The notes beneath the pieces were generated by a model. It was not told where the DNA came from. It saw only the letters and a program-made list of their open reading frames with translations, and ran no database searches. A DNA stretch of 5,684 bases. Source: Flavobacteriaceae bacterium TMED220. GTDB lineage: Bacteria; Bacteroidota; Bacteroidia; Flavobacteriales; Flavobacteriaceae. Location of the stretch: the NCBI GenBank assembly GCA_002169155.2, contig NHJR02000008.1:26215-31898 (forward strand). The letters are read 5' to 3'. The translations under genes were made by a program, and so were the position numbers. Of the stretch, positions 1 through 5,684 are shown piece after piece. Numbering within the stretch: position 1 is the first letter of the stretch; each line of letters begins with the position of its first letter.

Positions 1-402
1 TCTAATAAAGTTGTGATAACTGGAGGTGAGCCATTAATTTATAATATGAACCCATTAACTAAAAAGTTAAAACAATTAAATATTTCAACACATCTTGAAA
101 CTTCAGGGGCATATGAATTAACTGGATATTGGGATTGGATTTGTTTATCACCAAAAAAAAATAAATTACCTATAAATAATATTTACTCAATAGCAAACGA
201 ACTTAAAATTATTATTTATAACAAAAATGACTTTTTATTTGCTGAAAATCTTGCTAAAAATACTAACCCTGATTGTAAACTTTATTTACAACCCGAATGG
301 AGTAAAAGGGAAAAGGTTATGCCTTTAATTGTTAATTATGTTTTAAAAAATAATCATTGGAAGGTATCGTTACAAACTCATAAATATTTAAATATTCAAT
401 AA
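1..402 (+). CDS. queE: 7-carboxy-7-deazaguanine synthase QueE, C-terminal part (5' end outside window)
   Basis: QueE is a cytosolic radical-SAM enzyme that rearranges 6-carboxytetrahydropterin into 7-carboxy-7-deazaguanine, a step towards preQ0 and the tRNA base queuosine. The visible 133 residues are open from the first base of the window. They begin just before VVITGGEPL, the GGE motif that contacts SAM in radical-SAM enzymes. Then come THLETSGA, the segment DWICLSPKK, NELKIII, LQPEWSK and the ending WKVSLQTHKYLNIQ, all in the order expected for the C-terminal half of QueE. The iron-sulfur CxxxCxxC motif should lie upstream, outside the window, so catalytic completeness cannot be judged. 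An internal ATG at 13 falls inside the conserved core and is not the true start. The gene ends at TAA 400-402 and converges on namZ. Identification is by motif recall; I am confident of the family. Confidence 0.93.
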   Translation, partial: SNKVVITGGEPLIYNMNPLTKKLKQLNISTHLETSGAYELTGYWDWICLSPKKNKLPINNIYSIANELKIIIYNKNDFLFAENLAKNTNPDCKLYLQPEWSKREKVMPLIVNYVLKNNHWKVSLQTHKYLNIQ

Positions 403-412
403 AAATTTTATT
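398..412. terminator. A/T-only inverted repeat between convergent genes; possible weak bidirectional terminator
   Basis: AATAAAA (398-404) and TTTTATT (406-412) form perfect arms around a single A. They overlap the stop codons of both queE (400-402) and namZ (408-410 on the minus strand). T-rich tracts follow on the plus strand (about 424-430) and A-rich ones precede, so transcripts from either side would end in U-rich sequence. The stem has no G-C pair, so a classical intrinsic terminator is doubtful. Such symmetry is also common by chance in DNA this AT-rich. Confidence 0.25.
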
Positions 413-1577
413 TATAAATTAAATATTTTTGTCTAACAAGTTTAAAATTTTCAATTTTTTTTGACCAAGATTTTCTGATTTCATTAATACTGAAACCCTT
501 TTTGATTTGGTTCTCAAGTGTTTTAGTACCAGAAATTTTTGCAAAATTTGAATTAAAAAATTCATCCTTAAAAGGGAAATTTCTGTAGGATTTAATTAGC
601 CATTTCAATTCAATTTTTGACAATTCTTTATTCTGACGTAAATCATATCCATTACATATCCTATTCTTAAGTTTTGGATTTTTAGATCCAAAATTAGGTT
701 TAGGGGTGAATCTAAATTTGGTTTCACTAAATTTTGGATGTCCATAAATTTGAAATTGCATTTCTGTTCCTCTTCCAATACTTATAGGAGTTTGTTCAAG
801 AAGACACAAGCTAGGGTATAAATTAATTGATTTTGAATTTGGTAAGTTAGGAGATGGTCTAACAGGTAAAATATATCTTGAAGAATGATTGTAATTTGAA
901 ATAGGTATTATTAATAAATCGGTTTTAATTTCATTTTTTAACCATTTTTCTCCATTAATCATTAAAGCGTATTCACCTATAGTCATTCCATAAACAATTG
1001 GAACTGGGTGCATACCTAAAAAACTTTTATTTTCATCTTCCATTACTGGTCCATCTATATAATGTATATTTGGATTAGGTCTATCTAAAACAATTAATTT
1101 AATTCCATTCTCTGCACATGCTTCCATAATGTAATGGAGAGTTGATAAATATGTATAAAATCTGACCCCTACATCTTGAATATCAAATAAAATAAAATCT
1201 ATCTTTTCAAGATCTATTTTAGTTGGTTTTCGATTTTCCCCATGCAATGAAATGATTTTTAAATTAGTTTTTGGATCAATTTCGTCTTTAACTAATTCAC
1301 CGTTATCTTTATTACCTCTAAAACCATGTTCTGGAGCAAATACTTTAGTTACATTAACACCAATACTTATTAAAGTATCTACAATATGAACTTGTTTATC
1401 TTTATTAAATATAATGCTAGATTGATTGGCAACTATTCCAACATTTTTATCTTTTATTATTGAAAAGTATTTGTCTATTTGCTCAGCACCAACATCAAAT
1501 TGATTTTGAGAAAAACCTAATGTGTAAAAGGATAACAATAAATATGTAATTTTAGAAAATATTTTTTTATTGAACAT
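408..1577 (-). CDS. namZ: Secreted NamZ/DUF1343 family protein, predicted exo-beta-N-acetylmuramidase
   Basis: Members of this family (B. subtilis YbbC/NamZ, formerly DUF1343) release N-acetylmuramic acid from the non-reducing ends of murein fragments, serving cell-wall recycling or scavenging. With the start at 1577 the protein has 389 residues, about the family norm. An N-terminal signal peptide is visible: K4 K5, then hydrophobic ITYLLLSFYTLGFS, with likely cleavage before QNQF. There is no lipobox Cys, so it is probably a soluble periplasmic or secreted enzyme. Family motifs appear in order: NVGIVANQS (45-53), APEHGFRG (81-88), DIQDVGVRFYTY (132-143), LDRPNP (164-169), GMTIGEYA (about 197-204), RPSPNLP (240-246) and IGRGTEMQFQIYGHP (267-281). 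A longer in-frame start at 1646 is rejected because it adds 23 residues before the signal peptide and would overlap the divergent permease gene by 67 bases. The gene is convergent with queE and divergent from the permease. The substrate is inferred from the family. Confidence 0.9.
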   Translation of the reverse strand: MFNKKIFSKITYLLLSFYTLGFSQNQFDVGAEQIDKYFSIIKDKNVGIVANQSSIIFNKDKQVHIVDTLISIGVNVTKVFAPEHGFRGNKDNGELVKDEIDPKTNLKIISLHGENRKPTKIDLEKIDFILFDIQDVGVRFYTYLSTLHYIMEACAENGIKLIVLDRPNPNIHYIDGPVMEDENKSFLGMHPVPIVYGMTIGEYALMINGEKWLKNEIKTDLLIIPISNYNHSSRYILPVRPSPNLPNSKSINLYPSLCLLEQTPISIGRGTEMQFQIYGHPKFSETKFRFTPKPNFGSKNPKLKNRICNGYDLRQNKELSKIELKWLIKSYRNFPFKDEFFNSNFAKISGTKTLENQIKKGFSINEIRKSWSKKIENFKLVRQKYLIYK

Positions 1578-1579
1578 AA

Positions 1580-2812
1580 ATGAAATTAGAGTTTTATATA
1601 GCCAACCGGATGCGAATAAATCGCGTACATAAAAATAGTGTTTCAAATCGAATTATAAAAATCGCCAGTTCTGCCGTTGCAATTAGCGTTGTTATGATTA
1701 TACTAGCTTTTTCTGTTGGTATAGGGTTTCAAAATGAAATAAAACATAAAACTTCTTCTTTTAGTGGACACATATCCATTGCTCCTTTTGAAAATAATAA
1801 TTCAATGATTTCTGTATCTAAATTTAGTTTTAATGATTTTAAAAAAGTCAGTTATTTAAATGATAAAAAAATTGAAAATTTTTATCCCACAATTTCAAAA
1901 GCTGCTATTATAAAAAATGGGAATGAATTTGAAGGTATGGTTTTTAAAGGATTAGATATGAATTATAATTGGGAAAAATTTTCATCTTTTTTAATCAGTG
2001 GTAAATTTCCAGATTTAAATGGGGAATTAAAAAATGAGCTCCTTATTCCAGTTGAAATAGCAAATCGATTGAGTCTAAAAATTGGTGATAAAGTCTCATG
2101 TTATTTTGAAAGTTCAAAATCAAATTATCCAATATCTAGAAAACTTGAAATCACAGGAGTTTTTCAAACTGGATTTCCTGATTTTGACAAAAGCTATGGA
2201 ATAATTGATCTTCGCCATATTCAAAAAATAAATAACTGGAATAATGACCAAATTGGTGGATTAGAGGTTTTTTTAAATGATATTAATGAAATAGATTCTT
2301 TCACTAGTTTTTTATATGAAAAACTCCCTTCAGATATTGATGTAATTTCTGTTAAAGAAAAATTTAGAAGTATTTATGATTGGATATCACTTTTTGATTT
2401 TAATATATTAATTATTCTCATTTTAATGGTTATTATTGGCATATTAAATATGTCAACTGTTCTTCTTGTTTTTATTTTGGAAAGATCCAAAATGATAGGT
2501 TTACTTAAATCTTTTGGGAGTAACAATTATTTAATTCAAAAAATTTTTTTAATTAATTGTTTTTATATTATGATGAAAGGAATAATAATAGGAAATTCAA
2601 TTGCTCTTTTTATTCTTTTTATGCAGTCTAATTTTGGTTTTTTTAAACTCGACTCAGAAACATATTATCTTAGTGAAATACCAGTATTTTTCTCATTTTA
2701 TTATTTTTTCTTAATTAATTTGGGAGTAATATTTACTTGTATGATTTCTTTATTGATTCCTTCTTCACTTATCTCAAAAATATATCCTTCAAAAGTTTTA
2801 AGGTTAACTTGA
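1580..2812 (+). CDS. ABC transporter permease, LolC/LolE-like (FtsX/MacB superfamily)
   Basis: This is an inner-membrane permease subunit of the type that, with a LolD-like ATPase, works on lipoproteins or other envelope substrates. The 410 residues show the four-helix layout of the family. TM1 spans about 27-50 (KIASSAVAISVVMIILAFSVGIGF). A periplasmic domain of roughly 220 residues follows (about 52-272) and contains GHISIAPF, a MVFKGLD strand, LLIPVEIANRLSLKIGD and KLEITGVFQTGFPDFD. TM2 is about 276-300, followed by the cytosolic coupling segment ERSKMIGLLKSFG (301-313), the part that meets the ATPase. TM3 is about 323-348 and TM4 about 369-394, with the end PSKVLRL. The N-terminus MKLEFYIANR matches the usual family start, which fixes the ATG at 1580. 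No Shine-Dalgarno sequence is present. No ATPase gene lies in the window, so the partner is encoded elsewhere. The cargo is unknown; calling it LolC or LolE specifically is not justified. Confidence 0.88.
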   Translation: MKLEFYIANRMRINRVHKNSVSNRIIKIASSAVAISVVMIILAFSVGIGFQNEIKHKTSSFSGHISIAPFENNNSMISVSKFSFNDFKKVSYLNDKKIENFYPTISKAAIIKNGNEFEGMVFKGLDMNYNWEKFSSFLISGKFPDLNGELKNELLIPVEIANRLSLKIGDKVSCYFESSKSNYPISRKLEITGVFQTGFPDFDKSYGIIDLRHIQKINNWNNDQIGGLEVFLNDINEIDSFTSFLYEKLPSDIDVISVKEKFRSIYDWISLFDFNILIILILMVIIGILNMSTVLLVFILERSKMIGLLKSFGSNNYLIQKIFLINCFYIMMKGIIIGNSIALFILFMQSNFGFFKLDSETYYLSEIPVFFSFYYFFLINLGVIFTCMISLLIPSSLISKIYPSKVLRLT

Positions 2813-2828
2813 TTTTTTCAGATCAAAC

Positions 2829-2858
2829 TTTATTTTTATTTTCAAAATAGTATCTTTG
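2829..2858 (+). promoter_or_regulatory. Bacteroidota-type promoter for the PLP enzyme gene
   Basis: TATCTTTG at 2851-2858 matches the Bacteroidota -7 consensus TAnnTTTG at every fixed position. A degenerate -33 element, TTTA (2829-2832, consensus TTTG or TTG), lies 18 bases upstream, within the usual spacing. The box ends 15 bases before the ATG at 2874, predicting a leader of about ten A-rich bases without a Shine-Dalgarno sequence. It gives the PLP enzyme gene its own promoter although the permease gene ends only 61 bases upstream. The -33 match is weak; the -7 box is the real evidence. Confidence 0.6.
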
Positions 2859-2873
2859 TAGACAAAAAATTAA

Positions 2874-3851
2874 ATGAATTACGCAGAAAATATACTGCAT
2901 ACTATAGGTAATACTCCTCTAGTAAAACTCAATAAGATAACTTCAGAAATTAAATCATTAGTTCTTGCTAAAGTTGAAAGCTTTAATCCTGGAAATTCAA
3001 TTAAAGATAGAATGGCAGTAAAGATGGTTGAAGATGCAGAAAATGATGGGAGATTAAAACCTGGAGGAACAATTGTTGAAGGCACATCCGGTAATACAGG
3101 AATGGGACTCGCATTAGCTGCCATTGTTAAAGGATATAAATTAATTTGTGTTTCAACTGATAAACAATCAAAAGAAAAATTTGATATTTTAAAGGCTGTT
3201 GGAGCTAAAGTTATTGTTTGTCCCACAGATGTTGACGCTAATGATCCAAGGTCATATTATTCTACTTCGAAAAGAATAGCAGAAGAAACTCCAAATTCCT
3301 GGTATGTTAATCAATATGATAATCCGTCTAATTCAAAGGCTCACTATTTTCAAACTGGTCCAGAAATATGGAAACAAACTGATGGTAAGATAACTCATTT
3401 GGTTGTTGGTGTTGGAACTGGAGGTACTATATCTGGAGTAGGAAAATTTTTAAAAGAGAAAAATCCAAAAATCAAAATTTGGGGTATTGATACATATGGA
3501 TCAGTTTTTAAAAAGTTTCATGAAACAGGGGTTTTTGACGAAAATGAAATATACCCTTATTCAACTGAAGGAATAGGAGAGGATATTTTACCTAAAAATG
3601 TTGATTTTCAAATAATAGATCATTTTGAAAAAGTTACTGATAAAGATGCTGCTATTTATACTCGTAAGCTAGCAAAAGAGGAGGGTATTTTCGCTGGAAA
3701 TTCCTGTGGAGCTGCAATTAAAGGAGTAATTCAATTAAAAGATAGATTAAAAAATGATGATGTTGTTGTAGTTATTCTTCATGATTCAGGTTCAAGATAT
3801 ATTGGAAAAATATATAATGATGATTGGATGAAAGAAAAAAAGTTCTTATAA
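2874..3851 (+). CDS. PLP-dependent cystathionine beta-synthase / cysteine synthase family enzyme
   Basis: This cytosolic fold-type II PLP enzyme performs beta-replacement on serine or O-acetylserine, giving cystathionine (with homocysteine) or cysteine (with sulfide). The 325 residues cover the catalytic core only. Visible features are TIGNTPLVKLN (10-20), NPGNSIKDR with the PLP-binding Lys at K44, the TSGNTG phosphate/substrate loop (71-76), the glycine-rich PLP-phosphate loop GTGGT (181-185), EGIGEDILP (232-240) and GNSCGA (275-280), whose Ser277 should contact the PLP pyridine nitrogen. EGIGEDILP and the ending NDDWMKEKKFL resemble the catalytic core of eukaryotic cystathionine beta-synthases more than CysK. 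Neither the N-terminal heme domain nor the C-terminal CBS-pair regulatory domain is present. GNSCGA has Cys where I expect Ala. The ATG at 2874 is supported by the conserved start and the promoter just upstream. The family is certain; cystathionine synthase versus cysteine synthase activity is not decided by sequence. Confidence 0.9.
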   Translation: MNYAENILHTIGNTPLVKLNKITSEIKSLVLAKVESFNPGNSIKDRMAVKMVEDAENDGRLKPGGTIVEGTSGNTGMGLALAAIVKGYKLICVSTDKQSKEKFDILKAVGAKVIVCPTDVDANDPRSYYSTSKRIAEETPNSWYVNQYDNPSNSKAHYFQTGPEIWKQTDGKITHLVVGVGTGGTISGVGKFLKEKNPKIKIWGIDTYGSVFKKFHETGVFDENEIYPYSTEGIGEDILPKNVDFQIIDHFEKVTDKDAAIYTRKLAKEEGIFAGNSCGAAIKGVIQLKDRLKNDDVVVVILHDSGSRYIGKIYNDDWMKEKKFL

Positions 3852-3925
3852 GAAATCTCTTTAAATAAACTCATTAATTTTTTTTTTGAATTTGTAGTCA
3901 CAATATTTACGTATATTTACCGTTA

Positions 3926-3933
3926 TTACTTTG
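3926..3933 (+). promoter_or_regulatory. Possible -7 promoter box for the secreted repeat-protein gene
   Basis: TTACTTTG matches the Bacteroidota -7 consensus TAnnTTTG at five of the six fixed positions. It ends 14 bases before the proposed TTG start at 3948, almost the same distance as the better box ahead of the PLP enzyme gene (15 bases). No convincing TTG or TTTG -33 element sits 17-23 bases upstream; the nearest TTTG, at 3891-3894, is too far. The similar geometry gives mild support to the TTG start. Confidence 0.3.
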
Positions 3934-3947
3934 ATATACTAGATATT

Positions 3948-4028
3948 TTGGCTTTTAATAAACTTAGAAACTGGGGTCTACTCTTTTGGCTATTTTATTT
4001 TCTCTTACTTAATGAGGAGGTTCATGCT
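3948..4028 (+). other. Signal peptide coding segment of the repeat protein
   Basis: Residues 1-27 have a short basic N-region (K5, R7), a hydrophobic core rich in Leu, Phe and Trp (about 10-21) and a short c-region, NEEVHA, before Gln28. Cleavage after Ala just before Gln is frequent in flavobacterial exported proteins. This tripartite layout is the main evidence that translation begins at or close to the TTG at 3948. Confidence 0.7.
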
Positions 4029-5684
4029 CAAGATTATGATTTGCAAATAGTAGCATCTCAAATTGTAACTCCAACTGATGGTGCTGAGTTCTGTAATAAC
4101 GATAACCCCCCTTTAAGATTTCAAGTAAATAATCTTGATAGTTCACCTGGAAGTGGACTATATACTGATATAGATATTAATGCTCATAATTTATTAGCAA
4201 CTTTAACATTAACGGGAGTCAATACTGGTGTTGTAACTCGATCATTCAATTCTAAAGGGTCAGGCTCTCAAAATCCTGCTTCATCAATTATAGCTACAAC
4301 TACTTATGCATTTTTTGATTGGCCAGAAAGTTTATCTATTCCTAATATTGGAACTACTACAATAACCATAGAAATCGGTCTTTTAGATGGATATGGTAAT
4401 GAACAAGATTTAACAAATAATATTGCTTCAATTCAAGTATCAACAACATTAATCCCTGAAATAGCCTTGTCATCAGATAAAGATTCAAATACTGTTTGTT
4501 CTACTGATTCTGGGGATATGGTTTTTACTGCTACTTCAACTCCTACAGCCAGTTATTACGTATTTTATAAAAATGAAGTTCAAGTTGCCTCTTCAACTTC
4601 AAACACCTATTCCTCAACTATTGGTAGTTTAACCAATGGAACAATAATTAAAGTTAAAGCTTTTGCCTCAACCGGTTGTTATGCTGAGGAAACACTTACA
4701 GTTTATATAAACGATAGTGATCCAGGAAGTATTGGAGGTGATCAAACATTATGTGTTGGCGATACTCCAAGTGTTTTAACTAATGAAGTATCAGCAACAG
4801 TTAGTGGCACGACAGCTACTCTTGGTCAATACCAGTGGCAAAGTTCCCTTGATGGTAGTTCTGGTTGGTCAAATATATCTGGAGCAAATTCATCAACTTT
4901 TCAACCTCCAGTTTCTCCACCTCCATCAATTTTTTATAGAAGATTAGTAATTAATAATAATGGTGGTGTTAGTTGTACTGAAGCAAGTAACAGCGTACAA
5001 CTAACAATTAATGCTTTACCAACAGGACAGATAACTGCAGTAGGATTAGCAACAGCCAGCTCAACTTTAGCATCAGCTAGTATTTGTGAGGGAACTACAG
5101 TTAATTTCAATGCCTCTGGAGGGGTTCAATATGAATTTTTTATTGATAATATAAGTGTTCAAGCCAGGGGCTCATCAAGTAATTTTTCAACTAATACACT
5201 AGATGATACCGATGAGGTAAAAGTTAGAGTTTATGATAGTTCGACTGCAACTGCATGTTTTGATGACTCAGCGGTCATCAAATTTGATGTAACTCAATAT
5301 CCAAATGCCTCTATAAATTCTAGTGTCAATAGTAATACTTATTGTTCTGGTGATAATGTAACATTTACTGCTGGAGGTGGCGGCGGTTCAGTGCTTTTTA
5401 CTTTTTTCAATGATGGAACTGAAGTAAGGGGACCAAGTTCAGTTCCTACATACTCCACCAGCTCATTGACAGGTACTGAAGTTATTAGTGTAGTTGCAAC
5501 ATTGAACGGATGTTCAACTACAGCTTCATTAACAATGTTTGAAAATGCAATTACTACTGTAGGGTCTATAAGTACTGTCTCTTCAACAATTTGTTCTGGA
5601 GAGACACCTTTAATAATCACAGGTGATGCTGGTGTTGTAGGTGGTTCTTTGTCTTATCAATGGGAAAGTTCATTAGACGGTTTA
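3948..5684 (+). CDS. Large secreted Ig/PKD-like repeat protein, N-terminal part (3' end outside window)
   Basis: This is the first 579 residues of a probable surface or secreted adhesin-type protein; the frame is still open at the window end. The start is TTG at 3948. There is no ATG in any plus-strand frame between the previous stop and this point, and the first in-frame ATG encodes residue 191. From TTG a good signal peptide follows: MAFNKLRNWG, hydrophobic core about 10-21, likely cleavage at VHA|QDYD (after Ala27). Residues about 29-166 look like a CARDB-type beta domain, ending in the typical DLTNN. Then come Cys-paired beta modules to the window end. The composition is rich in Ser, Thr, Gly and Asn, as in flavobacterial exoproteins. 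A type IX secretion sorting domain would be expected at the unseen C-terminus, so that route is inference. No enzymatic motif is visible and the ligand is unknown. It shares its frame with the upstream PLP enzyme gene but is separated by TAA and 96 bases. Confidence 0.8.
   Translation, partial: MAFNKLRNWGLLFWLFYFLLLNEEVHAQDYDLQIVASQIVTPTDGAEFCNNDNPPLRFQVNNLDSSPGSGLYTDIDINAHNLLATLTLTGVNTGVVTRSFNSKGSGSQNPASSIIATTTYAFFDWPESLSIPNIGTTTITIEIGLLDGYGNEQDLTNNIASIQVSTTLIPEIALSSDKDSNTVCSTDSGDMVFTATSTPTASYYVFYKNEVQVASSTSNTYSSTIGSLTNGTIIKVKAFASTGCYAEETLTVYINDSDPGSIGGDQTLCVGDTPSVLTNEVSATVSGTTATLGQYQWQSSLDGSSGWSNISGANSSTFQPPVSPPPSIFYRRLVINNNGGVSCTEASNSVQLTINALPTGQITAVGLATASSTLASASICEGTTVNFNASGGVQYEFFIDNISVQARGSSSNFSTNTLDDTDEVKVRVYDSSTATACFDDSAVIKFDVTQYPNASINSSVNSNTYCSGDNVTFTAGGGGGSVLFTFFNDGTEVRGPSSVPTYSTSSLTGTEVISVVATLNGCSTTASLTMFENAITTVGSISTVSSTICSGETPLIITGDAGVVGGSLSYQWESSLDGL
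4032..4445 (+). other. CARDB-like N-terminal domain of the repeat protein
   Basis: Residues 29-166 open with DYDLQIVASQIVTP and continue with LRFQVNNLDSSPGSG, a beta-rich stretch, SIPNIGTTTITIEIGLLDGYG and EQDLTNN. This alternation of strand, gain-of-G segment and terminal D-x-x-x-N-N resembles CARDB/APHP domains, which act as adhesion or spacer modules in secreted proteins. It has a single Cys (C49), unlike the following modules, which have two each. The assignment is by pattern only. Confidence 0.5.
4461..5684 (+). repeat. Tandem Ig/PKD-like protein modules in the order A-B-A-A-B
   Basis: Two module types alternate at the protein level. Type A has an early Cys, an FxA or F-N-A strand, an F-x-x-x-x-x-VQ-like hairpin, a YST or FST segment, a V-x-V strand and a late Cys. 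Copies are at residues 172-254 (C184, C244), 361-450 (C380, C437) and 452-531 (C466, C522). Type B begins GSI, then C-x-G-[DE]-TP, then YQW[QE]SSLDG. Copies are at 258-355 (C269, C343, with FYRR and NSVQLTI later in the module) and 537 to the window end (C549). Spaced Cys pairs suggest one disulfide per module, in keeping with an extracellular location. The copies are well diverged in DNA, so these are old duplications rather than recent expansions. Similar modules occur in Ig-like domains of large Bacteroidota proteins. Confidence 0.7.

Noticed and set aside
1578..1646. 23-residue N-terminal extension of the NamZ reading frame
   Set aside because: It places non-signal sequence ahead of an obvious signal peptide and would lie antisense to the conserved permease N-terminus.
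2809..2842. Stem TTGAT/ATCAA after the permease stop, followed by T-rich sequence
   Set aside because: Five base pairs with an eight-base loop is too weak to call a terminator, and it overlaps the promoter region of the next gene.
2879..3226. 115-codon open frame on the minus strand
   Set aside because: It lies wholly antisense to the PLP enzyme, whose plus-strand translation carries all the family motifs; the minus product resembles nothing and has no supporting start signals.
3843..3854. Perfect 12-base palindrome TTCTTATAAGAA over the PLP enzyme stop codon
   Set aside because: It has no loop and only a weak possible hairpin, and the T run (3878-3887) is too far away for an intrinsic terminator; chance is likely in AT-rich DNA.
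3852..3947. In-frame open stretch joining the PLP enzyme stop to the repeat protein, suggesting a fusion or readthrough product
   Set aside because: The TAA is a normal stop at the family's usual C-terminus, no frameshift or recoding signal is visible, and 32 stop-free codons are not rare enough by chance. The downstream signal peptide also needs a free N-terminus.
4012..4050. AGGAGG (4015-4020) three bases before an ATG at 4024, with another ATG at 4012
   Set aside because: Both ATGs open a tiny frame (12 and 8 codons) that stops at 4048-4050. The Shine-Dalgarno-like bases encode residues in the c-region of the signal peptide, and Bacteroidota rarely rely on such sites.
5339..5620. 93-codon open frame on the minus strand
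   Set aside because: It lies antisense to the repeat protein; its Val/Pro/Thr-rich composition mirrors the Ser/Thr/Gly codons of the plus strand.
1..5684. A novel defence, mobile or biosynthetic system
   Set aside because: No direct repeats with spacers, transposase, integrase, toxin-antitoxin pair, tRNA or nuclease-type genes were seen; four of the five genes are recognisable housekeeping or envelope families.

Overview
The window reads as AT-rich chromosomal DNA of a Bacteroidota bacterium, most likely a flavobacterium. Three things support this. The protein families resemble the forms seen in Flavobacteriia: a QueE tail, a secreted DUF1343/NamZ protein, a LolC/E-like permease and a cystathionine-synthase-type PLP enzyme. 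None of the chosen start codons has a Shine-Dalgarno sequence. A clear Bacteroidota-type -7 promoter box (TAnnTTTG) lies just upstream of the PLP enzyme gene. The species assignment is inference.

Layout: (1) 1-402, +, the 3' end of queE (7-deazaguanine/queuosine precursor synthesis), cut by the window edge. (2) 408-1577, -, a complete secreted NamZ/DUF1343 protein (predicted exo-N-acetylmuramidase), converging on queE with a 5-base gap. (3) 1580-2812, +, a complete ABC-transporter permease of the LolC/LolE (FtsX-like) type. It starts divergently from namZ, with only two bases between the start codons. (4) 2874-3851, +, a complete cystathionine beta-synthase/cysteine-synthase family PLP enzyme with its own promoter. 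(5) 3948-5684 and beyond, +, the N-terminal 579 residues of a large secreted repeat protein. It has a signal peptide, a CARDB-like domain and alternating Cys-paired Ig/PKD-like modules. It has no in-frame ATG near its start and appears to begin at TTG.

How the genes relate: the first four look like ordinary, probably vertically inherited housekeeping and envelope genes (tRNA modification, murein recycling, envelope export, sulfur amino acid metabolism), with no sign of a shared pathway. The gene orientations (convergent, divergent, then same-strand genes with their own promoters) argue against one operon. The fifth gene is the accessory-like part: a surface or secreted adhesin-type protein, plausibly exported by type IX secretion, although the C-terminal sorting domain that would prove this is outside the window. 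I found no RNA gene, CRISPR array, insertion sequence or phage gene, and no evidence for an undescribed multi-gene system. The points most worth checking are the TTG start, the module order of the repeat protein and the two-base divergent junction. No gene-free stretch exceeds 100 bases.
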